Assembly: GCA_023213395.1 (NCBI GenBank)
Contig: CM041465.1
Location: 92,015,741-92,079,740, forward strand
Origin: Cycas panzhihuaensis
Lineage: Eukaryota > Cycadophyta
Reading direction: 5' to 3'
Length of the DNA stretch: 64,000 bases
Shown here one piece after another: positions 1-10,829 of the stretch. The notes under the pieces are model-generated. The model was not told the DNA's origin, ran no database searches, and saw only the letters and a list, made by a program, of their open reading frames with translations. The stretch's first letter is position 1, and each line of letters opens with the position of its first letter. The translations under genes and the position numbers were made by a program.

Positions 1-879
1 TGAATATACATGGCAAACAATAGTACATAGGTAGTCAACGCAGAGATATATCACACGACTGCATACGTATCAATGCATGGGCAATGGAGATCATATAAAC
101 ATAATTTTATAGCTATATATTATGACTATGCAACACTATGTTAGTGACAAACATCGTAATCTATGATATTAGATTATCATCATGCGGGTTGGCAACTTAT
201 ATTATATTTCTGGGTAATTACAATATAATTTAGGCCATAAAATATAATAGATGAATATTTTGCTAGCCACAACTAGGTACTAAATCAACTAAATGAATGT
301 ATTAGTGACCAACATGAGGGCAAAAAGCATATATATTATTATGCAGATCTAATATATATCTCATATGATAAAAATATAAATGCAGAGTTGATATTTCATC
401 TAGGGCAACTAAATATATTTATTCAAACCCTAGATATCAAATTGGGTGACTAAAATATATTTTAATAAGAGCATACCTTTATTATTTGACCATATTAATG
501 ACTTTATGGCTTTGCAATAACTCTGTTGGGTTCTACATCTCCCATTGGTCATAGAAGGCTGTCAATTATCTCTAGTGTTTACAAAGTTAATGGTGTCATC
601 AGTAAATAGATTTAGCACCTTCAACAGGCTTAAATAGGGCTTAAATAGCTAGTAACAAAGTCATAAGCCTTGCATACTCATCCAAACACATCTATAGATC
701 TTAGAATACCTACAAACAAAGATAGAAGGCTATCTAAATCCTCCAACAATCATCCACACTTTTGTTACTTTTCTACAGGGCCATTAGACATGCCAATCCA
801 CTTAGGGTAAGCAAGCATGACCTAACACCATTGATTGGACCATCTAACAATTATCCTCTACCTACACATGACCTACAAG
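1..879 (-). mobile_element. Copia element A1, 5' internal part, cut by window edge
   Basis: This stretch leads into a reverse-oriented PBS and LTR, so it is the leader/gag end of a minus-strand element whose body lies left of the window. It can be followed base by base against about 19485-20372 (the same part of A2), with shared strings such as the tagtacatagg and cagagatatatcac blocks near the start. No open frame survives. Homology to A2 is seen directly; assignment to copia rests on A2's RT and RNase H remnants. Confidence 0.75.
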
Positions 880-890
880 CTCTGATACCA
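880..890 (-). other. PBS of A1 (tRNA-Met type)
   Basis: The plus strand reads gctctgatacca immediately before an LTR that begins TG. Its complement, TGGTATCAGAGC, is the usual plant initiator-tRNA-Met primer site. This fixes A1 on the minus strand with its body to the left. Confidence 0.85.
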
Positions 891-1208
891 TGTTTCAAAG
901 CATAAATGTAAGCAAACAAGGTTGATAGAATCTTTTACATTAGGCGGATCATAGTAGAAGGATACATGCGTGACACTAGATTGTCGTGGGAAACCCTTAC
1001 GAGTGAAAACCCATAATAATATTATTTATATTATAACAATCTAATGATCTTACATAGGATGGACTTTGATCTATATTTATTGATCTCAAGTGTCAAATAT
1101 AATTACATTTATATCCATTGTCTTACCACTCTCGAGAATATTCTCCTACATATTAGGCACATAAATAGGGCCACTTTACATTAGTTAGTATGTACACATA
1201 TTCTAACA
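891..1208 (-). repeat. 5' LTR of A1 (318 bp)
   Basis: Begins tgtttcaaagca and ends ttctaaca, so TG...CA. It contains the gtgggaaaccctta block found in many plant copia LTRs. It matches 20385-20703 along its length with scattered transitions. Its last 87 bp recur at 2087-2173. The flank atact after the LTR corresponds to acact after the A2 LTR; the other TSD half lies outside the window. Confidence 0.85.
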
Positions 1209-2086
1209 ATACTTTTAGAGGGTTTCCCTATATAATTTTTTTTTTATCAAATGGAGTTTAATGAGGCTTGTTTTTATAGTAAAACTAGGGCAATTTTAAT
1301 GCCCCAGTGACTTGGGATAGGTCAACACTAGATTAAATGATGAATCTCTATGATCTTTTAGGTTATTTTTGCTTTTTGTTCCCTATTTTTGTATTATAAG
1401 GTTCTTTGTAATACCATGAATTTCTTTATGATATCACAACATTAATTATCCTAGTATAATAGAAATCTCCACAGTATATTTTGTTTATCATAGGATAGAT
1501 AGAGAACTTTTTGAAATGCAAACTTGCACTCAATTTTTTTAACTTTTCAATAAATTTTGCTAGTTGTAGTATTATACTACCTATTTGTGAGTTGTTCTGA
1601 TTAAGAAACAACTAGTGACATGGTCTTTGATGTGCCTATAGATTGATTATAACATGCAATAACATATTTTGTGACCATATGAAAGAGAAATCAATGTGAT
1701 ACACTATGAATCACATCGTACAATGCATGATGTAATGCTAAAAATAATTTATTCTTAAATTTAGAGTTAGGTTAAGTAAAAAATATATACACAAATATAT
1801 ATTACTTTTTATTTATTTTTTAAAATGATATCCATAAATGACAATTGATAATTTATACTCATAATAGAGTAAAAATCCCATTTATGATCTTAGGGGAGTG
1901 TGATGCCCTTATGGGGGTTACCTAGGGAAGCTTTTGCTTGTGATAGAGAAATGGGTGTTGTGATAGGCATGAGGAATTGGCATGCTATAATAGGCAATAA
2001 ATGTTATAATAATTTAGCTATCATAGTTTAACCTCTTTAATAACTAATTCAAAAGGGATTTTTGGGTTGTCCCTATCATCATTAGG
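1209..2086. repeat. Duplicated flank X (copy 1)
   Basis: About 880 bp without coding content, matching 20704-21588 nearly end to end (for example the ggcttgtttttatag and gtgatagagaaatgggtgtt blocks). It is the sequence into which element A inserted, apparently the 3' untranslated region of gypsy D, because copy 2 runs straight into D's integrase tail. A minus-strand reading frame at 1426-1611 has a partner at 20880-21107, but repeat homology explains both, and neither resembles a known protein. Confidence 0.75.
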
Positions 2087-2173
2087 CTTACCACTCTCTA
2101 GAATATTTTCCTATATATTAGGCACATAAATAGGGCCACTTTATATTAGTCAGTATGTATATATATTCTAGCA
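2087..2173 (-). repeat. Truncated 3' LTR of A2
   Basis: Contains only the terminal 87 bp of the A-type LTR, from cttaccactct to ttctagca, followed at once by a PPT. The rest of the LTR is replaced by flank X. This is the junction of the tandem duplication, not an insertion site. Confidence 0.85.
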
Positions 2174-2189
2174 TCCCCTCTTAATATAA
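2174..2189 (-). other. PPT of A2
   Basis: The plus strand reads tcccctcttaatataa directly after the LTR end. Its complement is the purine-rich TTAATATAAGAGGGGA-type tract that primes plus-strand synthesis in plant copia elements. The same arrangement follows H's 3' LTR. Confidence 0.7.
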
Positions 2190-2404
2190 ATGTGGGATAA
2201 TAAGGTTTATCATTAGGAATAGATCCCATCTCAAGGATAACCTTACCCAATACGCATGAACATCGATATAGCAATCTTCAGTTTGAGCTTGGTAAACACG
2301 TCCACAAGTTAATCTCCACTTGGATAATCTTCAACTTGCATCTTCCTAATCTAATATTTACTTGGATGTAATGGTGCTATACCTTGTATATGCTTAATTC
2401 TTTG
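2190..2404 (-). pseudogene. RNase H C-terminal remnant of A2
   Basis: Reading the minus strand gives a RIKHIQ segment, later a PSGD-x-LVDVFTK segment and then a small tail. This is the copia RNase H end (KHI...HFIRE, then LADIFTK). Stops interrupt it. Upstream it is cut by H at the gatgt TSD; the reading SHI-QRIKHIQ resumes across the insertion at 13235, confirming that H landed in this frame. Confidence 0.7.
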
Positions 2405-2409
2405 GATGT
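2405..2409. other. TSD of H, left copy (gatgt)
   Basis: The pentamer gatgt sits against the first base of H's 3' LTR and is repeated at 13230-13234 against the other LTR. It is an exact match, which supports integrase-mediated insertion of the whole 10.8-kb block. Confidence 0.85.
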
Positions 2410-2766
2410 TGTTCAAGAACATGAAATCATACATAGATGTTCTCAACCGCAAGATCTTTAACCATACACAGTAAGCAACAAATTGAAAATATAGAAAATA
2501 GATGTACAGAACACAAGATATACGTGGGAAACCCTTTCGGGAAAAAACCCACCACAAAAGGATCCTCAAGAAATCGTTGATTATTATACAATGAACTTGG
2601 ATTATGGATACACAAGGCCTCATGACATATATATTCTCTAAGAGGTGTTACCCATTTAGGGTTGTGACCCTCCGAATAAATCGCACCTTTTTGCTCACAC
2701 CTTTTCACATAATTAAAACATATTAACATTAATTAAGTGGCTTAATAATTAACTACCATGCTAACA
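2410..2766 (-). repeat. 3' LTR of H
   Basis: Begins tgttcaagaacatg and ends gctaaca. It contains gtgggaaaccctttcggg and the tgaccctccgaataaatcgc block, all repeated in the 5' LTR at 12874-13229. Two reading frames inside it (2351-2623 and 2427-2729) are not genes. Confidence 0.9.
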
Positions 2767-2780
2767 TCCCCCCTTAATGT
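2767..2780 (-). other. PPT of H
   Basis: The plus strand has tccccccttaatgt next to the LTR; the sense strand therefore reads ACATTAAGGGGGGA followed by TGTTAGC. It is a classic copia polypurine tract. Confidence 0.85.
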
Positions 2781-2869
2781 GAATATGGATAACCTGCAAC
2801 ATGTAGCAGTTGAGTTATCATAAAGGTTAGGACTATCTTATAGCTTCTTTATCCTTGTTGATACACCTC

Positions 2870-3540
2870 CCCTTAAGGATAACATCAGTGAGTCCTAATC
2901 TGGTATGCATCTTCATGAATTAGTCTTTAGTGAGTGGCTTGGTAAACACGTCTGCAAGTTGTAATTCACTTAGATAATAGTCGACCTACAGCTTCCTTGA
3001 CTTGATCAGCTCACGAATGTAATGGTGCTGAATCTCGATATGCTTTATATGCGCATGAAACTCTAGATTCTTCAACATATGAATGGTACTCTAATTATCA
3101 ACAAAGAGAATTAGATGTCCATTGGAAATGCCAAGAAATTCCAAGAGACCTTGCAACCATACTGCTTCTTTCGCACCATCACTGAGTCCTTGATATTCTG
3201 CTTCTACAAAAGATAGTGCCACTGTTTGCTACTTCTTCGACTGCCATGAAACAAATCCATTGCTAATACTAAATAGGTATCCAATAGTGGACTTCTGATC
3301 GCCAGAATCTCCTCCCCAATTAGCATCTGTGTAGCCATGCAACCTGATCTTCTCATCTCTGTAGTATTGAAGACCAAAATTGATTGTCCCCTTTAGGTAT
3401 TTCAAAATCTGCTTTACTGCCACCAAATGAGGCTCCTATAGATTCTGCATATAGCGAGAAACCAATCCAACAGTGTATGTGATATTTGGCTTGGTATGAG
3501 TCAAATAAATGAGACTTCCTACTAACTGACGATACTTTGT
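2870..3540 (-). pseudogene. RNase H domain of H pol
   Basis: The minus strand reads, in order, GSLIYLTHTKPNI, AVKQILKYLKGT, LHGYTDANWGGD, ISWQSKK-like, then SFVEAEYQGLSDGAKE and KHIEIQHHYIRE. These are the standard copia RNase H landmarks: the TDAD/W-type first acidic residue, the S-x-x-EAEY segment and the KHI end. The W-to-stop change after the QSKK stretch and a few other stops break it. The longest clean run is 3229-3426. It acts with RT in the same polyprotein to remove the RNA template; here it is dead. Confidence 0.85.
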
Positions 3541-4450
3541 GCCATCTACAGAAGGTTAGGCCATATCCTTCTATAATCTTATGCCTTTGACATATGGTGT
3601 TGCAATAGGTTTACAGTGCTGCATCCCAAATCTCTCCAGTAAGTTCTTCACATATTGCGACTGCAACAACACGATCCTATCTTCCATTTGCCTGATCTGA
3701 ATGCCTAAGAAATAGTGAAGTTTCCCAAGATTCGTCATGTCAAATGAAGCTCCCAAATTGGATTTGACTTTGGCTATAGCCTTGCCATAATTACCGCCAA
3801 TGATTAGATCATCCACATACACCACACAAGTAACTACAAAAGTCCCTCTTCTTTTCATATACAGGTTTGGGTCGAGTTCTAAAATTTTGAAACCTTCAGC
3901 TTTCAACTTGGCATCCATCTTCTCATACCAAGCATGAGGTGCTTGTTTCAAGCCATAGATTGATTTCTTCAAATGGCAAACAAGATGCTCTTGGCCATCC
4001 TTAATGAATCCCGAAGGCTACAATATGTATATCTCCTCCTTTAGATACCTATTAAGGAATGTAGACTTAACGTCCATATGGTGTAACTCCCAATCTAATG
4101 CAGTTGCTAAGGAAATGAGTAAGCAGACCATTGCCATTCTGGAGACTGGTGCAAACATCTTTTCATAGTCAATTCCTTCTTTCTGCTTGAATCCCTATGC
4201 AATAAGTCTGGCCTTGTACTTGTCCACCTCTCCATCAGAGTGAAACTTTATCTTATAGACCCACTTGCATCCAACAAAATTCTTCAACGAAGGTAGTGGA
4301 ACCAAATCCCATGTATCATTCTTTATCAAAGAATCATACTCTTCCTCCATTGTAGCTCTCCACTGTGGATCTCCTTTCGCTTCAGCAAATGATTTAGGAT
4401 CACTGGAGTCATTGGTGTCGACCAGCACAGTTTGACTGGCATGCTGACTT
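3541..4450 (-). pseudogene. Reverse transcriptase of H pol
   Basis: Starting near 4430 the minus strand reads a DPQWRATMEEEYDSL segment, then CKWVYKIKFHSDG, KYKARLIA, YGLKQAPHAWYEK and the catalytic VYVDDLIIGG. All are hallmarks of copia RT, and the YVDD box is intact. Stops fall after KARLIA (Gln/Lys-type position) and inside the LNGDLEEEIY stretch. The two clean runs are 4195-4428 and 3571-3972. A multifunctional copy would need the frames joined; as it stands it cannot give full RT. Confidence 0.9.
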
Positions 4451-5010
4451 CTGGTTTATCTATCATCAGTAAGGGTTTGCATCGCCACACTAGAATCTTC
4501 AAGAGGTTTCCTTGCCCATAAAGGTATTGAAGGACCCATTGCTAGAGGTACTTCTACTTGTGACAATTCCTCACTATTATGCATCCCACTTGGTCCTACT
4601 TCCTCAAGTGCTACAACGACTAGCTCATTGTCCTCTTCGCTTGAAGAATCTGGGAATGGGAGAAGGGGAGGGTAAAAAGGTTCCTCTAATGTTCTTTCAG
4701 CATGATACATCGATGACTCATCAAATTTAACATCCTGACTAACCACAATCTTCTCCCCCTATGGATTCCATATTTTGTAGGCTTTGTTCTCTGTGCAATA
4801 CCCCATAAATATGCACTTCAAACTCTTTCGATCCAACTTCTTATGGGTATCATTAGAGATGTGGGCATATGTTATACACCTAAATGTTCTCAAATGGCTA
4901 ATGGCAGGCTTCTGATCGGTCTATTTCTTTTTGGGAGCTATGCTACAAACTGCTTGAGTGGGTACCCTATTCAATATATAAACAACAGTTGCCATAGCTT
5001 CTGCGCAAAA
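4451..5010 (-). pseudogene. Integrase C-terminal part and acidic linker of H
   Basis: The minus strand begins FCAEAMATVVYILNRVPT, the segment that normally follows the copia integrase core. It continues through the HLRTF and GYCTENKAYKIWNP region typical of the end of integrase. A Ser/Glu-rich linker follows (4456-4746), rich in SSSEEDNE and P residues, that joins integrase to RT. No DDE residues are present because the core itself is absent. Confidence 0.8.
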
Positions 5011-5839
5011 GGTCAGTGTACAATCTCTAGCTTCTCCTTGGCTCTCTAGGTGTTATCCTAAGCAAAAGGATAGTAATGATGCTTACTATACATGCATCCT
5101 TCGCATATACCATCTGAGCAGGTAACCGATGGTAGTCCTTCCACCATCTTCAACCTCTGCAATAGTGAAATACTTCTGTAATTAAGGTGCCTAAGGTGAT
5201 TATGCCACAATTTACTTTTGTCATCTGCACTAGCAATAAAGGCATAGGACTTCTTCTGAGATTGAAACTTTTCAAATACCCAAAAGTTATCCCTGACTTT
5301 CCGGTAGCTATGACAACAAAGTTCTATTTTGGGTCCTTTATCAGGCACTTATCATCATAGAGATCCACTTTCATGCCTTATTTGCAGATCTCCCAAGTAG
5401 ACAGAAGGTTTAACTGCATCTTGAGTACATAATATACCTCAGAAAACTTTCCTCCTGCAATGGAAACTTCATCGATACCATCAACAGGCAACACACGAGC
5501 ATCTCCAAGAATAATCTCAGCACCACTTTGATTTGCTTTCAACGTATCAAAGTTCTACCTCTAGTAAGAGATATGCTTCTGTGCTCTAGAATTGAGTACC
5601 CAATAGTCTCTCTGATCCGTTTTAGCTGACAAGGTATGTGCTTGGATGCAATGAGTAGTAGCACTCTTTCCTTTATCATCCTGGTTACCTTTCCGTTTGT
5701 CATGACATTTGAACTAACAATTCTTCTTGCGGTGACCATCCTTCTTGTAGTAATTGCACTTTCCATTAAACTTCTTCTTGTCTTGAGAGCTTTCTCCAGA
5801 CCTTTGTGTGATCTTCTCCTCCTTAGGGGCCTCCCTCCT
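5011..5839 (-). pseudogene. Zinc knuckle, protease and pre-integrase of H
   Basis: Reading the minus strand from 5770: the CNYYKKDGHRKKNC knuckle, where the second Cys of CX2C is Tyr; then WVLNSRA in place of the protease WVLDSGA box, so the catalytic Asp is Asn. Next come the NLLSTWEICKQG-type segment and the pre-integrase LWHNHLRHLNYRS...CEGCMYSKHH block (5058-5348). Altered key residues in two domains show that the copy is inactive regardless of stops. Confidence 0.85.
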
Positions 5840-6286
5840 CTAAGTTTTCATCTCTAAGGCCTGACTTGAACTAGAACCTCCAAGCGAACCATGATATTTG
5901 AGCTTGGCATCCTCCGCTAGAATTAGGTTTTTGAACCTGTCAAAAGTTTCTACCTCCATCACTTCATCTCTATCGTAAATGGTCTGGAATGTGGCAAATG
6001 CAACTGGCAGCTTCGACATGATTATCGCAAACAAGAGCACATCATCGATTGAGTTCTGTTTTAACTCTTCTAGCTTATTCTTCAAGTCGGTTATCTTATT
6101 TAAGTAGGAGCTAATATTGTTCTCATCTTTGGCTTTTGAATTGAGTAGTTCCAACATCAATGCAAGACATCTATTCGTCTTCTTCTTCTCAAATGTATCA
6201 CACAACTTCATGTAAATCTCGGCTAGGTCATCTAGATTGTGAACTAGAGCCCTCTAGTTCGACGCTAGTGAGAGTTTCAGTAATCC
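5840..6286 (-). pseudogene. gag of H, C-terminal part
   Basis: The frame at 5840-6211 (123 residues) reads through LYDTFEKK-like, LNSKAKDENNISSYLNKI and MSKLPVAFATFQTIY segments, the UBN2-type copia gag pattern of LxxLKMxE...I..LL.SLP. It continues upstream to the TSD of TRG1 and resumes at 11174. The capsid-like protein would package element RNA in the cytoplasm. Confidence 0.8.
6282..6286. other. TSD of TRG1, left copy (aatcc)
   Basis: aatcc abuts the start of the left LTR; aatct abuts the end of the right LTR at 11169-11173. Four of five bases match and the difference is C/T. The interrupted gag of H rejoins in frame across it. Confidence 0.75.
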
Positions 6287-6512
6287 TATTAGAATATTAA
6301 TGTACATTTGATTTATCCCACATGCAAGTGGGTCCTATTCTTCCATCATGACTTGTATTATAAATACACAATATTATGTATCATATTATAATGTTGTTGT
6401 AATGATATTTTATTAATATAATAGAGGTACCTTAAGGGTATTGTTTGATCCATCCTATGGAGGTATTCTGTTATATTTGATGAAGATTATTTGTGTAGGT
6501 TATTTTCCAACA
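6287..6512 (+). repeat. 5' LTR of TRG1
   Basis: 226 bp, beginning tattagaatatt (TG decayed to TA) and ending ttttccaaca. It contains gtattataaatacaca as a likely TATA region and the gaggtaccttaagggta block. It pairs with 10943-11168. Confidence 0.9.
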
Positions 6513-6527
6513 TGGTATCAGAGCACC
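6513..6527 (+). other. PBS of TRG1
   Basis: tggtatcagagcacc follows the LTR with no spacer. It is complementary to the 3' end of initiator tRNA-Met and sets the plus orientation. Confidence 0.9.
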
Positions 6528-9500
6528 CAGGTTAAGCGAAGAAGGATCTGATCATTATCATTTTGTAGACATACCAATTTGATCCTTGTCATTTTGCAGA
6601 TATGCCAATTTGGTTGGTGAAACCTTAGTTGCCAATTTATCCTCCAACATGATTATCTGTTATCTGCTAATTACTATTCCATTCATGAGGTTTGTAAGAG
6701 ACTCATAGATCAAGTTTGCCATGGTGCTAGATATTCAGAATCATAAAGAAGAGTAGTATTTTTTTCGCCATGAAAGAGACGCTGGATCACCATAGAAGAA
6801 ACGCCTAAATTGCAGATGTGAAAACAAAGTCCAAGCCATGCATATACTCTTGTTTCATAAGCTCAAATCTAGAATTCTATATGTTTGTTGCTCTATGAGT
6901 CTGTATCATCTTTGGTTATATTCAAGATCTAAGTGTGAAACACCATCGCCTGAGTCGATGTTAAGGAACTAACAATGCTTGGTAGCTTTCTGCACAGCTT
7001 CATCCTAAGCTTAGAATAATCATGTCATTTAGAAATCCTGGAATCAAGTTATCATATAATCGCTTTCGCTGCCTCTTGCCATTATCATCGTCGTCTGCGT
7101 ATGTCTACGTATTGAAGTATTGGTGTTGATATTTCATTGTTGCAGTTATTTGATATATTAATGCTTTAATCATATGTTCGTCCTTACTACCATAATCTCC
7201 TCCATATGACATTAATCATGTATTCTTATAGTTACATGTGCATTGAATTCATGTTGCCCTATATGCGTTGTAGTTGAAAGATTCTCACTACCATCATAGG
7301 CTTGGAGCTACACAAATATATCGAAGCCATAATTTGAGAGTGATATAAGTTGTGGATTGCGATCTATAGCAGTTCCAGCATACTGGAGTGGTTTTGGTGT
7401 GTGGACAAGTGACCGAGCGGATGATTACGTGAAACAACTAAGGTGTCTACTAGAATATTTAGGCTTGACCAGTTCATATATTTGACTCAGAGGATTGTGT
7501 GTGATAATGATTAAGACTGCATCAAGGGTTTCTAATATTGCATGATAATTAAGACCTATGTGTTCGTTATCACCCAACGATGTTTATGTGAGTCGAGCCA
7601 TGGGATTAGAAGTATTTATTTCTGGGAAGTAGGTTGAGGAACTAGTAAATCAATGGCAGGTTGATCCCATCAAGTTGTTTCGAACAACATCCTCTCCATT
7701 CGAAGTGACCAAGCTCTCTATTAAGGGTTTCCAATATGTGCATATGAATACAGAAAAAGGAATAGGTATGGGATTTTTGTAATGCAAGTGTATAGAGCAG
7801 TTCGTGCATGACACTTTAAATGCCCACAGACAGCCTTCGCATGGAGATACAAACTGAGGAGATAACATAATATAGAATGTTATCAAATCCGTTACAAAAG
7901 TCATGAAGAATTCACTAATACATCTAGCACCATCTGTGTTATTAGTATATGTTGCATGATCATAATCACTACAAGCCGAGTGTCAAAGAGTTTCGATGTT
8001 GTTGTTTCATTTCAACAGTTATTTATTACAACGTGTGGTGATCGTATTATCGTTGTGCCATCCCAGTCACTTAAGAAATCATGGTGAATCTGTGGAAGAT
8101 GTTGAGTTAGCCTTCGTTTGGATTGCATAGATTGCCAGCTATTGTTGTTCAGTATGTTGATTCAGTTTCTATACAGTTGCCTATGTTTATTATATAGCAC
8201 AGCCACAATTCGAGAGGGATAATTTCAACACAATTGCCTAATGGCTTAATTTAGAGGAGGCATAGCGATCCAACTCTGGCAAAACAGGTATGTTTTGTCA
8301 ACATGCGCATATTTATTGAAATATTCTTTCACTATGTTATTTGATTGAAGTCGCATTTTTTATCACCATTTGCGTGAGATATGAAGTCACATTTGTTCAT
8401 CCTTGCTTTATATATTAATATCGCCGAAGATGATATATCAATGATTTGATCATTTAATATATTGATATATTGCAAGTGATTTTGTTAATGGTCTAAGAGT
8501 TGCCTGGAATGAAGTTTGACCCATTGAGATCAAGTGGTTTAACATTGGGTTGTTTATTTTATTAAAGGGGCATAAATAAACATTTGATATTAAGTTGAAT
8601 GGCATGAATTGGTGGTAAGGTGGTTACTTAATACATTTTCACATCAACCAAAGGGACCAAAGGGAGCGTGAATAAGACTTTGATGTTTTTACATATAAGG
8701 CAGTGATTAGATGATGAAATATATGAGGCAATGACATAAGAGAAAGTATTAGGCATATGTTGTCAATTATAGTGAAGTTCACCGATTTATAAGTGGGCAA
8801 GTTTAGTGGGTGAAGGCATATTGGGCATGATGATTGGGCAAGTAGGTGATTGAAGCTTATTGTATGTGGTTACATGCTATGGTCATAAGGCATTTATGAA
8901 TCCTTGACAAGATTAGACACTGTTGGATATGTTTAAGGTAAGATTTAACATATTTTGATGGTGCATTCTTTAATCAATTTGATAGGCAAAATTGAGGGTA
9001 TGACAAGGGCAAGAGAAGGGTAATAAGAGGGCATTGTGATCAAGGTAATGATTGATTTGCAAGTGATCTATTGTTACAAGGGAGAAATCTTTAGCATTGA
9101 GTTAATGGCGATATGAGTGAGTGGTTTTTGAAGTGAGTTATTGGTTGATGTGTTGACATGATGACATGAGAAAAAGTTTGAGGTTTTCATTATTCATTTG
9201 TATGCAATTGCATGAGAATACTTTGACATTGATGAGATGACTGTTGAGGATTTCTTATTTCACATGGGAGAGTACCTTCGTAATGTGACATGACATTAAT
9301 TCATATTTCATGCTCTATTGACTTAAGACTTGTTGTGGATATATGATGAGGTAAGTATGGTCCTTATAAGAGGCATGCATAAGATGATTTAATAGTAAGA
9401 AGAGACATCTATTGTTTCTGTTGTATGTGTTTGCATGAGAGAGTTAATAAAATGATGACATGGAAATTATGAACCTTGTAACATGTGAGGTTACAAGACA

Positions 9501-9893
9501 AGGTTGGACACGATGTTGGGTGAGTTAAGGAAGAAATTAGGCATGTTAATGATATGAACATGCAAAGAAGAATGAGTTTTTATTGAAATTACACGAGTTG
9601 CAAGTGTAATGGCATGAGTTGTGTGTTTTGGGTAATCAAGTGAAGTGTGTGTCTTGGTAGTGACATATGACATATATGATCATCATGAGATTTATGAGGC
9701 AATGATTTGGTGAAGTGAGTATTTAAATTCTACATGACTAGTTGGTGATATGTGAAATGGATAAGGCAATGATGTGATGATAAAGTCAATGATTTGAGAT
9801 ATGAGACATGAGGAAATTTGTTGAGAGTGATCAATAGGTAAGTTACCAATGATAAGTGAGTTTATTAATTGAAGAAGGATGTGGCATATGGAC
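6528..9893 (+). other. Long non-coding leader of TRG1
   Basis: About 3.4 kb without any convincing frame on either strand. It starts with a 31-bp tandem pair (6550-6611). From about 8540 it turns into C-poor, G-rich sense sequence with recurrent gcatgag, gggcatg, gtgagt and atgatatg words; the minus-strand frames at 9491-9673 and 9692-9895 are by-products of that bias. The leader may hold RNA packaging or dimerisation signals, which is inference. Confidence 0.6.
6550..6611 (+). repeat. 31-bp tandem pair after PBS
   Basis: Two adjacent units, 6550-6580 and 6581-6611, each of the form gatc-tt-tcattttg-aga-at-ccaattt, differ at a few transitions. They lie some 20 bp downstream of the PBS. Confidence 0.85.
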
Positions 9894-10829
9894 ATGGCAT
9901 TTACAACTATGGAGGATAATGATGTAGTTATATATACTCCTGAAACAAATGAATATTACTTAAGGGATTCATTTCTTCTAGTACCTAAGTGCAATGGTGA
10001 AGACTACTTCTTTTGGACAATTAAAATGAGATGTCTATTGATAGATAGAGGTTTGTAGAAGATTGTTACTGATGAATATGATATCCCTAAGGATGAAGAA
10101 GAAAAGGAAATGCTTGAGAAGAAAGATAGAAAAGCATTAATTATTATTCATATTGCATTCAATGAGGTTGATCTTCCTTCCAAATTCCATTTTGTCATTC
10201 CTATGATTCTACATGCAAGTAATGCTAAAGAAGCTTGGGATTTTCTAAGGGAAGTATTTGAACAAACTCCTAAAGAGACACAACGAATGATTGAAAAAGT
10301 AATTAAGGCTAGTTATGGTACATGTACAATGAATGAAGAAAATATCAACAACACTGATGAAACAACATGTTTGAGTATTGATGAAACTTCTACTGTTGAA
10401 TGCATTGATGAGATTACAGATGAAGACATTAAAAGTGATGAATTAATTTCAAGAGAAATTGAATCTAATGATCCTATAAAGGATGAGTCTTATATTGATG
10501 ATGTTCCTTCTTTAAGCATTGATCCAAGTTCAAAGAGTATGCAATACCCCACTTCTAAGATTAAAGAATTCACTATTGTTCATGATGATCAAGAGTTTAT
10601 ACAGGATAATGATGATAGGCAAGTTGTGATTGAAGATGGTTACTTACAGGATCTTCATCAAACTAGACAATCTGTAATAAAGATACAGGATTTATACTTA
10701 CTAGAGAAGCTACATCAACGTTGTCTCTACAGAATTGAAGATGGAAATCAAGTTGAAGATATCATCTTACAAAGGTATCAATACAGAATTGAAGACAAAA
10801 ATCAAGATGAAGATATCATTCTGCAATAA
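9894..10829 (+). pseudogene. gag of TRG1 (single in-frame stop)
   Basis: The ATG at 9894 opens a 311-codon frame that ends TAA at 10827. It is broken only by TAG at 10056-10058 (codon 55), at a place where copia gags usually carry Trp in an L-W-x-V/I context. The N-terminus has a KCNGEDYFFWTIKM segment, the DUF4219-like motif. Residues after codon 73 (clean ATG at 10110) give the UBN2-like AKEAWDFLREVFEQ stretch. The C-terminal half is acidic, then ends in repeats of RIED-x-NQ-x-EDIILQ. No zinc knuckle is present. The product would be a capsid-like protein for the element's RNA. The single stop in an otherwise open 311-codon frame shows gag was kept intact until recently relative to neighbours. 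Confidence 0.8.

Noticed and set aside
1426-1611. Small conserved protein, because a similar frame occurs at 20880-21107
   Set aside because: The similarity is explained by the segmental duplication of flank X; the frames differ in length and end.
2087-2173. A solo LTR fragment from a separate insertion
   Set aside because: It is directly followed by A2's PPT and preceded by flank X with microhomology, so the duplication junction explains it better.
4512-5049. Plus-strand frames of 72 and 68 residues
   Set aside because: Antisense to the H integrase tail and linker, which read as clear copia protein on the minus strand.
10110-10829. TRG1 gag as an independent host gene starting at 10110
   Set aside because: The frame continues upstream to ATG 9894 with a gag N-terminal motif, and the whole lies between paired LTRs with a TSD.
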